Positions 15,314 to 23,038 of a stretch of DNA of 28,868 bases are shown here, piece after piece. The stretch lies in NCBI GenBank assembly GCA_947070915.1, contig CAMTDY010000013.1, positions 1 to 28,868 on the forward strand, given 5' to 3'. The DNA is from an uncultured Roseburia sp. (lineage in GTDB: Bacteria; Bacillota; Clostridia; Lachnospirales; Lachnospiraceae). The position numbers and the translations under genes are program-made. The notes beneath the pieces were generated by a model. The model saw only the letters and a list, made by a program, of their open reading frames with translations, was not told where the DNA came from and did no database searches. Each line of letters begins with the position of its first letter. Positions within the stretch are counted from its first letter, which is position 1.

Positions 15314-15820
15314 TCAGTTCGTTGTTTTTGGAGAGTTTCTGCGGATGATGCCACAGGCAATCTTTTCTCCGGAGTTTCCAGAAGGCTGGCTGTGAAAATC
15401 ATCTGCCATGGAATGAAGAATGACTACCCTTCCAAGAATTTCTTTAATGGTAAACTTGGTGAGAATGACAGCGCTCCATGCCATGCCCTCATTGACAAAG
15501 ACAGGCGGCAGATCGCCGGCATGGTTTGGGTGCGGACAGTCATGGGGATTATAATGGCTGCCGGCATCGGCAAAGGGATCTTCTTTATTGCCGCTGCAGG
15601 AGTGGCCTTCGTGGATATGCAGCCCAAGGACCGGATACTGGCAGTAGCCATTTCGGTATGGGATCCCGGTAAGAGAGGTGGAAACCAGAACAGCATTTCC
15701 GATATCATAAAAGGCAACTCTCCCTCTCAGATTTTTTGCCTTTTTGGAGCCTGTGATGCTGGCAGTTGCCTGAGGAGATGCCTGTTGAAGAATTTTTCCA
15801 ATATACTTACAATCGTACAT
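15314..15820 (-). CDS. sodC: Cu/Zn superoxide dismutase family protein, no signal peptide
   Basis: This 168-aa protein carries the Cu/Zn SOD layout. HIH (H68, H70) and H136 are copper ligands, H89 in GSHYNP is the bridging His, and H97, H100 and D103 (HPNHAGDLP) are zinc ligands. C75 and C156 are placed for the structural disulfide, and the C-terminus has QPSGNSGEKIACGII. The residue normally an active-site Arg appears as Lys (K153), which I believe recurs in related clostridial proteins. The start at 15820 follows AGAGGA with 5-nt spacing. There is no secretion signal, unlike most bacterial SodC proteins, so the protein is predicted to be cytoplasmic. The gene is monocistronic between two hairpins. 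Confidence 0.88.
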   Translation of the reverse strand: MYDCKYIGKILQQASPQATASITGSKKAKNLRGRVAFYDIGNAVLVSTSLTGIPYRNGYCQYPVLGLHIHEGHSCSGNKEDPFADAGSHYNPHDCPHPNHAGDLPPVFVNEGMAWSAVILTKFTIKEILGRVVILHSMADDFHSQPSGNSGEKIACGIIRRNSPKTTN

Positions 15821-15883
15821 ATTAGTCCTCTGTTTTGTCTTTTATTCATATAATATGTAAGTATTTGTCATAGGTGAAAGACA

Positions 15884-15925
15884 AAAAATGCTATGCTGGT
15901 GGGAAAACCACCGCATAGCATTTTT
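15884..15925. terminator. Bidirectional terminator after the GH95 gene
   Basis: A 13-bp perfect arm, AAAAATGCTATGC (15884-15896) with GCATAGCATTTTT (15913-15925), continues through GGTGG/CCACC to a small GAAAA loop, with one bulged T. Flanking A and T runs make it work on either strand. It lies just downstream of the GH95 stop on the minus strand and upstream of the sodC-like gene, insulating the two. Confidence 0.85.
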
Positions 15926-15949
15926 AAATACCCATGTATTGTTTGCTGG

Positions 15950-18900
15950 TCAGCCGACAGTGATCGGTATCTGTGGCATGTATGGCGCCAAGGTGTCTGC
16001 ATCCCACAGGAAGACAGAAGACTGGTATATGTCGTTATTCCACTGTGCCGGGATGGAAAGTTTTTTATACTCATTTGCTCCCAGATCGATGATCTGTTCC
16101 GAGAGGTCTGCCATAGCGCCAGAGGAATCATAGGCCGTCCACACTGCCCGGAGTTTCTTGTTTTGACCGTTGTTTGACAGGTAAATTCCAATGTTTCCTT
16201 TTTCCAGTCCGGCGTATGCCATAAATGCTTCTTCCGTATCTGATGAGCCAGCGGAGTTCGCAGAAACATTGAGGATGATCTCATTGGACACAGCAGAACC
16301 GTCGGATGAGGCAGCATATATTTTCAGCATCCTGCCTTTCGCGCTTTCCGGCACCGTGAATTTTCCTTCTGCGGAAATGCTGGCGTCATCCAACTTCTGG
16401 TTACTGATGGCATCGGTTACATGCCAGGAAACAGTGCCGGCCTCTCCGGAAAGGGAAGTGTAGTCTGCCGTAAATTCCAGGCTGTCGCCGGCATAGACTC
16501 TCTGTTCTGTATTGGCTGAGGTGGAGATACGTATCTGGTCCCCCAGGGTAAATTCTGCAGTTACGGACTCATTTTTGTTCACTTCAAGCAGAATGTAAGC
16601 TTTATCCTGCGGGGTATACCGGATCACCTGCTTTGCTCCGTTGATCTTTGCCTCGCTCCAGGCAGGGCCGCAGGAGAGGGAGATCTGGTTATGATCCTGA
16701 TCGGATGTTACAGTGACAGAAACCTTTTTGGCAGCGATATCCCAGGAAATGCTGTTGACTTCTGCGTTGCATCTGGCTCTCAGACCGGTGATGCTTCCGC
16801 TTCCCATGGAATCTAACAGTGCCGGGAGAACTTCGATCTCTCCGGTGTTTGAGTAGAGCAGGGATTCGTTGACAGCTCCCATGATTCCAAAGGCGGAATC
16901 GGTACAATAGGTAGAACTGTGGTTGTCGTTGTGGGAGGTCATCATGGAACTGTACTGATAATTGTTGGTCATCAGATACCGCAGTACAGAATCCAGGCTT
17001 TCCGAATCCTTCAGACGTGCTGCCACCAGTGCCTTATGGGTGGGGCCATGGGATTCAGAGGCTTCTTTTCCGCCATATGCTGCGGAGCGGAAAGACATCG
17101 CCTTTAATATACCGTCACGTAGATTGTCGTCTGTCTGGGACTCGTAGCCGGGCCACGCCGGATAGGCATGGCTGACGTGTCTGTGACGGTGCTTTTCACC
17201 GAGATTCTCCGTCGCCCATTCTTTCAGCTCTCCCGTGTCAGCGTATAAATATTCTGGAATTCTGCTCTCAAAGGTATTCCATCTCATTAACTTGTCAGCG
17301 GCATCCGAAGGTTTCACCACATCCAGGATTGCTCTTGCCATAAATAAGGTATCGTGGGTGGCTGATATGTCCATGGTTGTATTGTAAGTCAGGGCATAGA
17401 TGGAATTATCAGCGGCGCCCTCCGGGGAGTTTTCCGGGGAGTATCCCGGTGAGTACAGGTACTTTGCAGCGGTGTCCCCAGAGGCGATAGCCTCGGACAA
17501 TGTGGTTCCGTCGTCGAGATGAATATTACCACTTCCGTCCGTATAATAGCGCTCATCTACATATTGGAGCCAGAAGTTCATCGTCTTGTTAAGCATGGGA
17601 TACAGGATGTCCTCCACCAGCTTCATCTTGCCCGTGCTGCGGATCCTTGCTACATCTTCGTCGGACCAGTCCAGTACATGCTGATTCCTCTCCAGGTCGA
17701 TATCTTTGCCCAGGGGAATCTCCTGGTCTCCATAACACTGCCAGTATTCAAAGATCGGGATTATGAGCCAGTCTGTGATACCATTCACATAGAGATGGGG
17801 ATACCCGTCGATAAAGTGGTAGCTTCCGGCCTGGCCGGTTCCATCTACACGGGGAGGTGCTTTGATGGCATCGGTCATTCCGTAGACGTTTTGTGCATCC
17901 GTCTCCCAGTCTGCCACCATGCGGACGATGAAATTGATGTAGCCCTCACTGGCACCCACCATATTTCCTGTGTTCATACCGGAGACCTGAAGGTTCGTGT
18001 TGGCATCCAGTGTAAAGTCTCCGCTCCAGTCCGGTTTCCATGCGCCTGTCCAGATGGCACCGAGCCTGGTGGTATGGTATCCGCTGGCACAGATCAGCCC
18101 GAAGCGGCCATTGTTGTAGATCCTCTCCAGAAATGCCTTGTTGATCTCTGATTTATTAGCATTCTGCTTGCTGATCAACTCTTTATTTGTCAGCTTTCGG
18201 TCGGCTTTTTCTTCTTCTGTCTGGCAGAGGCTGATGCGGACGTTGTCAAACATTCCACCGTGGATCTTTACATGGGGGTCCAATAATTTTCTATAGGATT
18301 CATCGGTGCTTTTTACTTCGTATTTTGCTGTGACAGCATCGATCTCGCTGACCAGGCGGTCATAGAGCTGTTCCTTCACGTCCTGTACCGTATTGCAGCC
18401 GTCATCCTGGCGGTCTACCTTTGTGATCAGCATAACGGATTTTGTTCCGGTGATAGTGATCTTTGGATCGTTGGCATTGGTGATCGTGCCAGAACCGAAT
18501 CCGTTCATGTTGGTAAGTGTGCGCTTTTCTGCCTTATAATCGATATTTCCGTCTGTGACGATCCTCGTTGCAGAACCCCAGCCGCCGTTGGAAAAAAGTG
18601 TCTTTGTGCGGTTTTTGGAACCCTTTCGGTACTGATCCGGGTATTTGCCCACCATGCCCATGGTATAGCCATTATCGTCCTGGGTGACGATGTAATCTGA
18701 GTCCGGCCTTGGATTCACTGATCCCTGGTTCCGCATTTCCACCATATGGTCTATGCTCAGCGTGATATCCAGGTCCTGATTGTCCGGCGCCTCGATGTAG
18801 GTAACGATGACATCGTCACTGCGGGAAGCAAAAGAACGGCGGTTCCATTCGTTTCCATCCCCATCTTTCCACTGAGCGCCGACTTCGCCTGTCTCATAGT

Positions 18901-19438
18901 TGGTGTAGCGGTTATAATTGTCTTTGTTTGCCTCTGTAAAGCTGTTGTTTTTGATACGATACTGGCTCGCCGGCTGATAGGGGCGGGACCAGGTGGTTCC
19001 CCAGGAAGTTCCAAACACGCTGGAAGCGTATTTATTTACTGCGTTGGTCCAGGGGAAATCGCTTGTGTTGGTGCGGGTGACAGCGCCTTTTCTCTGGCTG
19101 TCAAGAATATCACTGATTTTGGGTGTCTCATAGATATCTGTCCCGTCCGTGACAATTTTAGTATTATTGAAAATGAATACATCTTCATCGGGATCACAGC
19201 TCTCGATAAATGCGATCTCACCGTTGGCGGTGACAGAACCCTCCCGCCAGGAATCCCGTTTGGTACCCTTTTCAATGGCTGCATATGTATTTTCATTGAA
19301 ACCCAGTGCGTCCCCCAGGCCATATTTCCAGTCAGGTGATTCTGCCTTGGCTCCTGTCAATGGCACTATAGAGGCAGTTACCAGTGAAAAAGCACCCAGA
19401 ACTGCTCCTCCTAAAATAAGTTTTGTTATTCGTTTCAT
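15950..19438 (-). CDS. Secreted GH95-type glycoside hydrolase (alpha-L-fucosidase/galactosidase family)
   Basis: The start MKRITKLILGG at 19438 follows GGAGG with 5-nt spacing and gives 1162 aa. Residues 1-32 are a Sec signal ending AKA. An N-terminal beta domain (about 60-340) is followed by the (alpha/alpha)6 catalytic region: AIWTGAWKPDWSGDFTLDAN at 461-480, E564 in FEYWQCYGD, HRHVSHAYPAWPG at 752-764, and TDSAFGIMGAVNESLLYS near 846-863. The GEIEVLPALLDS and GLRARCNAEV block then matches the GH95 C-terminal lobe. Residues 970-1060 look Ig-like (Big type), and a final beta module closes the protein. GH95 enzymes release alpha-1,2-fucose or alpha-galactosyl residues. No sortase motif is present. 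It is the second gene of a two-gene unit. Confidence 0.82.
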   Translation of the reverse strand: MKRITKLILGGAVLGAFSLVTASIVPLTGAKAESPDWKYGLGDALGFNENTYAAIEKGTKRDSWREGSVTANGEIAFIESCDPDEDVFIFNNTKIVTDGTDIYETPKISDILDSQRKGAVTRTNTSDFPWTNAVNKYASSVFGTSWGTTWSRPYQPASQYRIKNNSFTEANKDNYNRYTNYETGEVGAQWKDGDGNEWNRRSFASRSDDVIVTYIEAPDNQDLDITLSIDHMVEMRNQGSVNPRPDSDYIVTQDDNGYTMGMVGKYPDQYRKGSKNRTKTLFSNGGWGSATRIVTDGNIDYKAEKRTLTNMNGFGSGTITNANDPKITITGTKSVMLITKVDRQDDGCNTVQDVKEQLYDRLVSEIDAVTAKYEVKSTDESYRKLLDPHVKIHGGMFDNVRISLCQTEEEKADRKLTNKELISKQNANKSEINKAFLERIYNNGRFGLICASGYHTTRLGAIWTGAWKPDWSGDFTLDANTNLQVSGMNTGNMVGASEGYINFIVRMVADWETDAQNVYGMTDAIKAPPRVDGTGQAGSYHFIDGYPHLYVNGITDWLIIPIFEYWQCYGDQEIPLGKDIDLERNQHVLDWSDEDVARIRSTGKMKLVEDILYPMLNKTMNFWLQYVDERYYTDGSGNIHLDDGTTLSEAIASGDTAAKYLYSPGYSPENSPEGAADNSIYALTYNTTMDISATHDTLFMARAILDVVKPSDAADKLMRWNTFESRIPEYLYADTGELKEWATENLGEKHRHRHVSHAYPAWPGYESQTDDNLRDGILKAMSFRSAAYGGKEASESHGPTHKALVAARLKDSESLDSVLRYLMTNNYQYSSMMTSHNDNHSSTYCTDSAFGIMGAVNESLLYSNTGEIEVLPALLDSMGSGSITGLRARCNAEVNSISWDIAAKKVSVTVTSDQDHNQISLSCGPAWSEAKINGAKQVIRYTPQDKAYILLEVNKNESVTAEFTLGDQIRISTSANTEQRVYAGDSLEFTADYTSLSGEAGTVSWHVTDAISNQKLDDASISAEGKFTVPESAKGRMLKIYAASSDGSAVSNEIILNVSANSAGSSDTEEAFMAYAGLEKGNIGIYLSNNGQNKKLRAVWTAYDSSGAMADLSEQIIDLGANEYKKLSIPAQWNNDIYQSSVFLWDADTLAPYMPQIPITVG

Positions 19439-19467
19439 ACAATCCTCCATTCTGATTCAATGATCCA

Positions 19468-20232
19468 TCAGCGGACTTTAACTTTTACGATTTTGGAGTA
19501 TTTACCAGCTGTTTTCTTTTTCCCGGAAAGCTGATATGCCCTCACCTTAATGTAATACACTTTACCGCTCTTCATCTTTTTCAGTGCTGCACTCTTTTTG
19601 GAACCGCCTTTTATGGTCAGCTTTACTTTGTATTTTCCCTTTTTCTTTGATGCCACACCGATCTGATAGCCTTTGGCACCTTTCACCTTTTTCCAGGAGA
19701 CCTTTATTTTTTTCTTTCCTGAAGGTTTTGCTTTGACGCCTTTTGGCGCCGGCAGGACTTTTTTCTTTGTTGTAACAGGTTTTTCTGGAATTGGTGGATT
19801 GACAGTGTTTCCGCCGGGGCCTGCTGTCTGTCCCGGAGCCGGTTTGTCCTCTGGAATAAATCGGAACTGGTTTACTGCCTGTCCTTTTTCCGATGTGACA
19901 ACCAGGGTATATAATCCCGGAGCCAGCTGTTTTTTTACTTTAAAGTTAAAGGATAATGTACCGTTGATCGTGTACTGGTTCATGTATACAATCGAGGCTT
20001 TGTTGGCTGTCAGATCACTGTAGGCTCCGGATGCTCCCGGTGCATAGCAGACGACAGAAATTTCTTTTCCTTTTAATTCTGCATCCGAAACGGTAACTGC
20101 CACAGTTCCGTCTGACTGGCTGGGAGTTACTGTTACGGCGGGGCTGGCTGCCTGAATGCTTCTGGAACAAATTGCCGGTATACCGGCCAGAAGCAGCAGA
20201 GCCAAAAGAACCCATCCCATTTTTCGTTGCAT
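19468..20232 (-). CDS. Secreted protein with a lysine-rich fibronectin type III-like module
   Basis: This 254-aa protein starts after AAGGAGG (10-nt spacing). Residues 1-29 are a Sec signal ending IQA. Residues 30-125 form a beta-rich domain of unknown family, 128-153 are a Pro/Gly/Thr linker, and 154-254 are a fibronectin III-like fold with the WKKVKGAKGYQI core. That last module contains about 35 lysines in 101 residues and no Asp or Glu at all. No sortase or lipobox motif is present, so electrostatic binding to anionic wall polymers is a reasonable inference. It precedes the GH95 gene by 29 bp, so the two should be co-expressed and may cooperate at the cell surface. Confidence 0.8.
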   Translation of the reverse strand: MQRKMGWVLLALLLLAGIPAICSRSIQAASPAVTVTPSQSDGTVAVTVSDAELKGKEISVVCYAPGASGAYSDLTANKASIVYMNQYTINGTLSFNFKVKKQLAPGLYTLVVTSEKGQAVNQFRFIPEDKPAPGQTAGPGGNTVNPPIPEKPVTTKKKVLPAPKGVKAKPSGKKKIKVSWKKVKGAKGYQIGVASKKKGKYKVKLTIKGGSKKSAALKKMKSGKVYYIKVRAYQLSGKKKTAGKYSKIVKVKVR

Positions 20233-20268
20233 AAGCTATGTTCCTCCTTATAAGATTTTGATAGTTCA

Positions 20269-20297
20269 ATTTTAACAAAAAACGGTGTTAACTTCAA
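20269..20297 (-). promoter_or_regulatory. Promoter for the lysine-rich protein / GH95 operon
   Basis: On the minus strand TTGAAG (20297-20292) and TAAAAT (20274-20269) are spaced 17 bp apart, about 35 bp upstream of the ribosome binding site. The spacer is bounded by an inverted repeat, TTAAC (20272-20276) and GTTAA (20287-20291), which could be an operator for an unidentified regulator. Confidence 0.65.
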
Positions 20298-20336
20298 TGA
20301 TGTATCTTGAGCTTTTTAGTGACTTATTATCATCAA

Positions 20337-20370
20337 AGGCGCCGTTGAAACCTTATTCAAACTGGCGCCT
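20337..20370 (-). terminator. Probable terminator downstream of galE
   Basis: AGGCGCC (20337-20343) pairs with GGCGCCT (20364-20370), and the stem continues inward with GTTGAA/TTCAA after a small bulge. It lies about 40 bp past the galE stop on the minus strand and is followed there by only TTT, so termination strength is uncertain. It also separates galE from the promoter of the next operon. Confidence 0.55.
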
Positions 20371-20408
20371 CTGCGAATAATATTCATAAGTTTGTCGTGG
20401 GAAATGTT

Positions 20409-21428
20409 CTAATTCTCTCCATAGCCATCTGGATTCATGCTTTGCCAGCGCCAGGAATCGGCACACATGTCATCCACGTCGTATTGTGCTTCCCATCCCA
20501 GCTCTTTTTTTGCCTTGCTGCACTCGGAATAAGATGTGTCTATATCACCGGCTCGTCTGGGTTTGATCTCGTAGGGAATGCTGTGGCCGCAGGCCTTTTC
20601 ATAGGCGTGGAGGATATCCAGGACACTACAGCCTTTTCCGGTACCCAGATTATAGATCCGGACCTCCGGCTGTTCAGAAAACTTACTGATTGCCTTCACA
20701 TGCCCGGCAGCCAGGTCCACGACATGGATATAATCTCTGACACCTGTTCCGTCAGGGGTATTGTAATCGTCCCCAAAAACGTTCAGGCAGTCCCGTTTTC
20801 CAATGGCGACCTGGGCTACATAAGGCACCAGATTATTTGGGATTCCTTTTGGATCCTCGCCGATCAGACCGCTTTTATGGGCACCAATGGGATTAAAGTA
20901 ACGGAGAAGAATGACATTCCAAGCTGGATCGGAAGTATGAAGGTCTGTCAGCACCTGCTCGATCATCCATTTGGTCCATCCATAAGGATTGGTGGGAGAT
21001 CCTTTCGGGCATTCCTCAGTGATGGGAATAAATGCCGGATCCCCGTAGACGGTGGCAGAGGAGCTGAAAATAATATTTTTTACCTTGTGATTCTTCATGC
21101 AGTCCACCAGGTTCAGTGTTCCACTCAGGTTGTTTTGATAATATTGTATCGGTTTCTCCACGGATTCCCCGACGGCTTTTAATCCGGCAAAATGAATCAC
21201 GGCATCTGGTTTTTCCTTTGCAAAGACGGCATCCAGGGCTTCTTTGTCCAAAAGATCTGCTTTATAAAAAACTGGCTTTTTCTGTGTGATCTTTTCGATG
21301 CGATCCACTGCCTTGCTGCTGGAGTTGTACAGATTGTCCACTATGATGGTTTCGTATCCGCTGTTCAGCAGTTCAACGCAGGTGTGGCTGCCGATATATC
21401 CGGCGCCTCCTGTCACTAATATTTTCAT
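20409..21428 (-). CDS. galE: UDP-glucose 4-epimerase
   Basis: GalE interconverts UDP-galactose and UDP-glucose using tightly bound NAD, in the Leloir pathway and for supply of UDP-galactose to glycan synthesis. The 339-aa length is canonical. NAD binding is shown by TGGAGYIGSH at the N-terminus, the catalytic region is SSSATVYG, and the Tyr-x3-Lys pair is in NPYGWTKW. LRYFNPIGAH and RDYIHVVDLA are further GalE signatures. GGGAG stands about 8 nt before the ATG. It lies 147 bp downstream of galK on the same strand, separated by several inverted repeats, so it may be expressed both with galK and on its own. Confidence 0.97.
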   Translation of the reverse strand: MKILVTGGAGYIGSHTCVELLNSGYETIIVDNLYNSSSKAVDRIEKITQKKPVFYKADLLDKEALDAVFAKEKPDAVIHFAGLKAVGESVEKPIQYYQNNLSGTLNLVDCMKNHKVKNIIFSSSATVYGDPAFIPITEECPKGSPTNPYGWTKWMIEQVLTDLHTSDPAWNVILLRYFNPIGAHKSGLIGEDPKGIPNNLVPYVAQVAIGKRDCLNVFGDDYNTPDGTGVRDYIHVVDLAAGHVKAISKFSEQPEVRIYNLGTGKGCSVLDILHAYEKACGHSIPYEIKPRRAGDIDTSYSECSKAKKELGWEAQYDVDDMCADSWRWQSMNPDGYGEN

Positions 21429-21575
21429 TTGAAATTCTCCCTTCTGGTCAGCTCCAGGGTTCAGATTCGTGTCCCTGGGCTGGTAATAATGTTAGTATAT
21501 ACCATGACCAAGCTCAAATTCATGTCATTGAGCTAGTACAACGAATAACTTAATTTTCGTTGTACTTGGAAGCAG
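21429..21575 (-). repeat. galK-galE intergenic region with three nested inverted repeats
   Basis: Three separate dyads fill this 147-bp gap. Just after galK, GTACAACGAA (21536-21545) and TTCGTTGTAC (21556-21565) form a perfect 10-bp stem. AGCTCAA (21511-21517) and TTGAGCT (21528-21534) form a 7-bp dyad. CAGCTCCAGGG (21449-21459) and CCCTGGGCTG (21473-21482) form a 10-bp stem with one bulge just upstream of the galE ribosome site. None has a proper terminator T-run. They may be RNA processing, attenuation or operator elements. Confidence 0.6.
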
Positions 21576-22757
21576 TCAAGCGGGATCTGGTAATTTTTCT
21601 GCGCCGCCACCGATCTCGACTTCATAAAACTCCGGCCGGAGGCCGAAAGCCTCCTGATAGACAGCGGTCAGTTTGCTTTTAAACAAGTTCCGGTTTCGTT
21701 TTTTTACCAGACTTACGGTGCAGCCGCCAAATCCCCCTCCGGTTATGCGGCTTCCGATCACGCCGGGCAGTTCCCAGGCGGTTTTTACAAGAAGATCCAC
21801 CTCGTCGCAGGAAGCTTCAAAATCATCCCGCAGGGAGAGGTGGGATTTGTTCATCAGCCTGCCAAATTCCTGTATATCATCGGATTGGAGAGCATCCAGG
21901 GCATGTACGGTACGACGGTTTTCCGAGACGGCATGCTTTACCCTTTTTTGGATCGTCTCATCCTGGATCAGTATTTTATATCGTTCAAACTGTTCATTAT
22001 TCAGATCGCCGAGGCTATTGATGTCAATCATTTTCTGCAGCAGGTTAAGGCCCTTTTCACATTCTCTGCGGCGGTCATTGTAGGCGGAGGAAACCAGACT
22101 GTGCTTCACCTTGCTGTTAGTGATCATGATCGATATATTTTTCAGATAAACCGGAACATGTTCGTATTCCAGCGTGTTGGTATCCAGAAAGATGGCATGT
22201 CCTTCCTTTCCCATAGCGGAGGTGAATTGATCCATGATCCCGCAGTTCATGCCGTTAAAATGATTTTCTGAATACTGTCCCAGCAGGGCGATCTCTTCCA
22301 TGGAAATATCATGAATGTTAAAAAGATCTTTCAGAACAAGCCCGGTTACTACCTCAATGGCAGCAGAGGAAGATAAACCTGCGCCGCCAGGAATGTCACC
22401 GTAGAAAAGAAGGTCCATGCCGCTTGTAATGGGATAACCCTTTTTGCAGAAGGTCCAGATAACTCCTTTCGGATAATTGGTCCACTCTGCCTCTGTCGAG
22501 TATTCAATATCGTCCAGAGAAGAATTAAAAACTCCTCTCGAACTGAAATTTTCTGAATATAGTTTTAAAAGGCGGTCCGGTCTCCGGCGCGCCACAGCAT
22601 ATGTACCCAGGGTAAGGGCGCAGGGAAATACGTGTCCTCCATTGTAATCCGTGTGGTCTCCGATGAGATTTACACGGCCCGGTGCAAAGTAAATACAGGG
22701 TTCATCTCCCTTTCCGAATATTTCTGTGAATTTCATCTTTAAGTCTTGTATTTTCAT
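21576..22757 (-). CDS. galK: Galactokinase
   Basis: GalK phosphorylates alpha-D-galactose at C1 with ATP, the entry step of the Leloir pathway. The frame runs from 22781, but GGAGG 6 nt before the ATG at 22757 fixes the start, giving 393 aa. The galactokinase signature GRVNLIGDHTDYNGGHVFP lies near residues 27-45. The GHMP ATP-binding loop is GGAGLSSSAA, MNCGIMDQFTSAMG surrounds the catalytic Asp, and the C-terminal GHMP motif is GGGFGGCTVSLV. It is the first gene of a galK-galE pair; galT is not present in the window. Confidence 0.97.
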   Translation of the reverse strand: MKIQDLKMKFTEIFGKGDEPCIYFAPGRVNLIGDHTDYNGGHVFPCALTLGTYAVARRRPDRLLKLYSENFSSRGVFNSSLDDIEYSTEAEWTNYPKGVIWTFCKKGYPITSGMDLLFYGDIPGGAGLSSSAAIEVVTGLVLKDLFNIHDISMEEIALLGQYSENHFNGMNCGIMDQFTSAMGKEGHAIFLDTNTLEYEHVPVYLKNISIMITNSKVKHSLVSSAYNDRRRECEKGLNLLQKMIDINSLGDLNNEQFERYKILIQDETIQKRVKHAVSENRRTVHALDALQSDDIQEFGRLMNKSHLSLRDDFEASCDEVDLLVKTAWELPGVIGSRITGGGFGGCTVSLVKKRNRNLFKSKLTAVYQEAFGLRPEFYEVEIGGGAEKLPDPA

Positions 22758-22812
22758 GGGAATCCTCCATCTCCGCCCCATTTAAAACGACGTTCACGGG
22801 CAGTCATTGTGG

Positions 22813-22845
22813 CAGCCCGGCGGGTAGAACCGTGTCATCGGGCTG
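22813..22845 (-). promoter_or_regulatory. Hairpin in the galK 5' leader
   Basis: CAGCCCG (22813-22819) pairs perfectly with CGGGCTG (22839-22845). A second, interleaved 5-bp pairing (CACGG at 22795-22799 with CCGTG at 22830-22834) could form a pseudoknot with it or compete with it. The element lies between the predicted galK transcription start and the start codon. Whether it is regulatory is unknown. Confidence 0.4.
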
Positions 22846-22864
22846 TATTTACATCGCTGATTTC

Positions 22865-22870
22865 ATTATA
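22865..22870 (-). promoter_or_regulatory. -10 box of the galK promoter
   Basis: A perfect TATAAT on the minus strand (22870-22865) lies about 110 bp upstream of galK. The matching -35 region has no good consensus, which would fit a promoter that depends on an activator, but this is inference. Confidence 0.45.
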
Positions 22871-22964
22871 TCGAATCTTGGATAAAAAAGCTATAGCTAT
22901 TTCAATTTGTTGTAAATGTTAAATGTTGGGAACTGTAAATTTGTGCCTTTGCGCCAATAAATAG

Positions 22965-22993
22965 TAGACTTTTCTGGGGGAAAATAGTATAAT
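22965..22993 (+). promoter_or_regulatory. Promoter for the pyrophosphatase gene
   Basis: TAGACT (22965-22970) and a perfect TATAAT (22988-22993) are separated by 17 bp, about 45 bp upstream of the ATG. The promoter diverges from that of galK. Confidence 0.65.
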
Positions 22994-23038
22994 AATGAAC
23001 CCAGAGATCAAATAATAAAAGGTATGTGAGGAATTTCA

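Noticed and set aside
17519..18151. 210-aa plus-strand frame inside the GH95 gene
   Set aside because: Antisense shadow of a conserved coding region, with no start signals.
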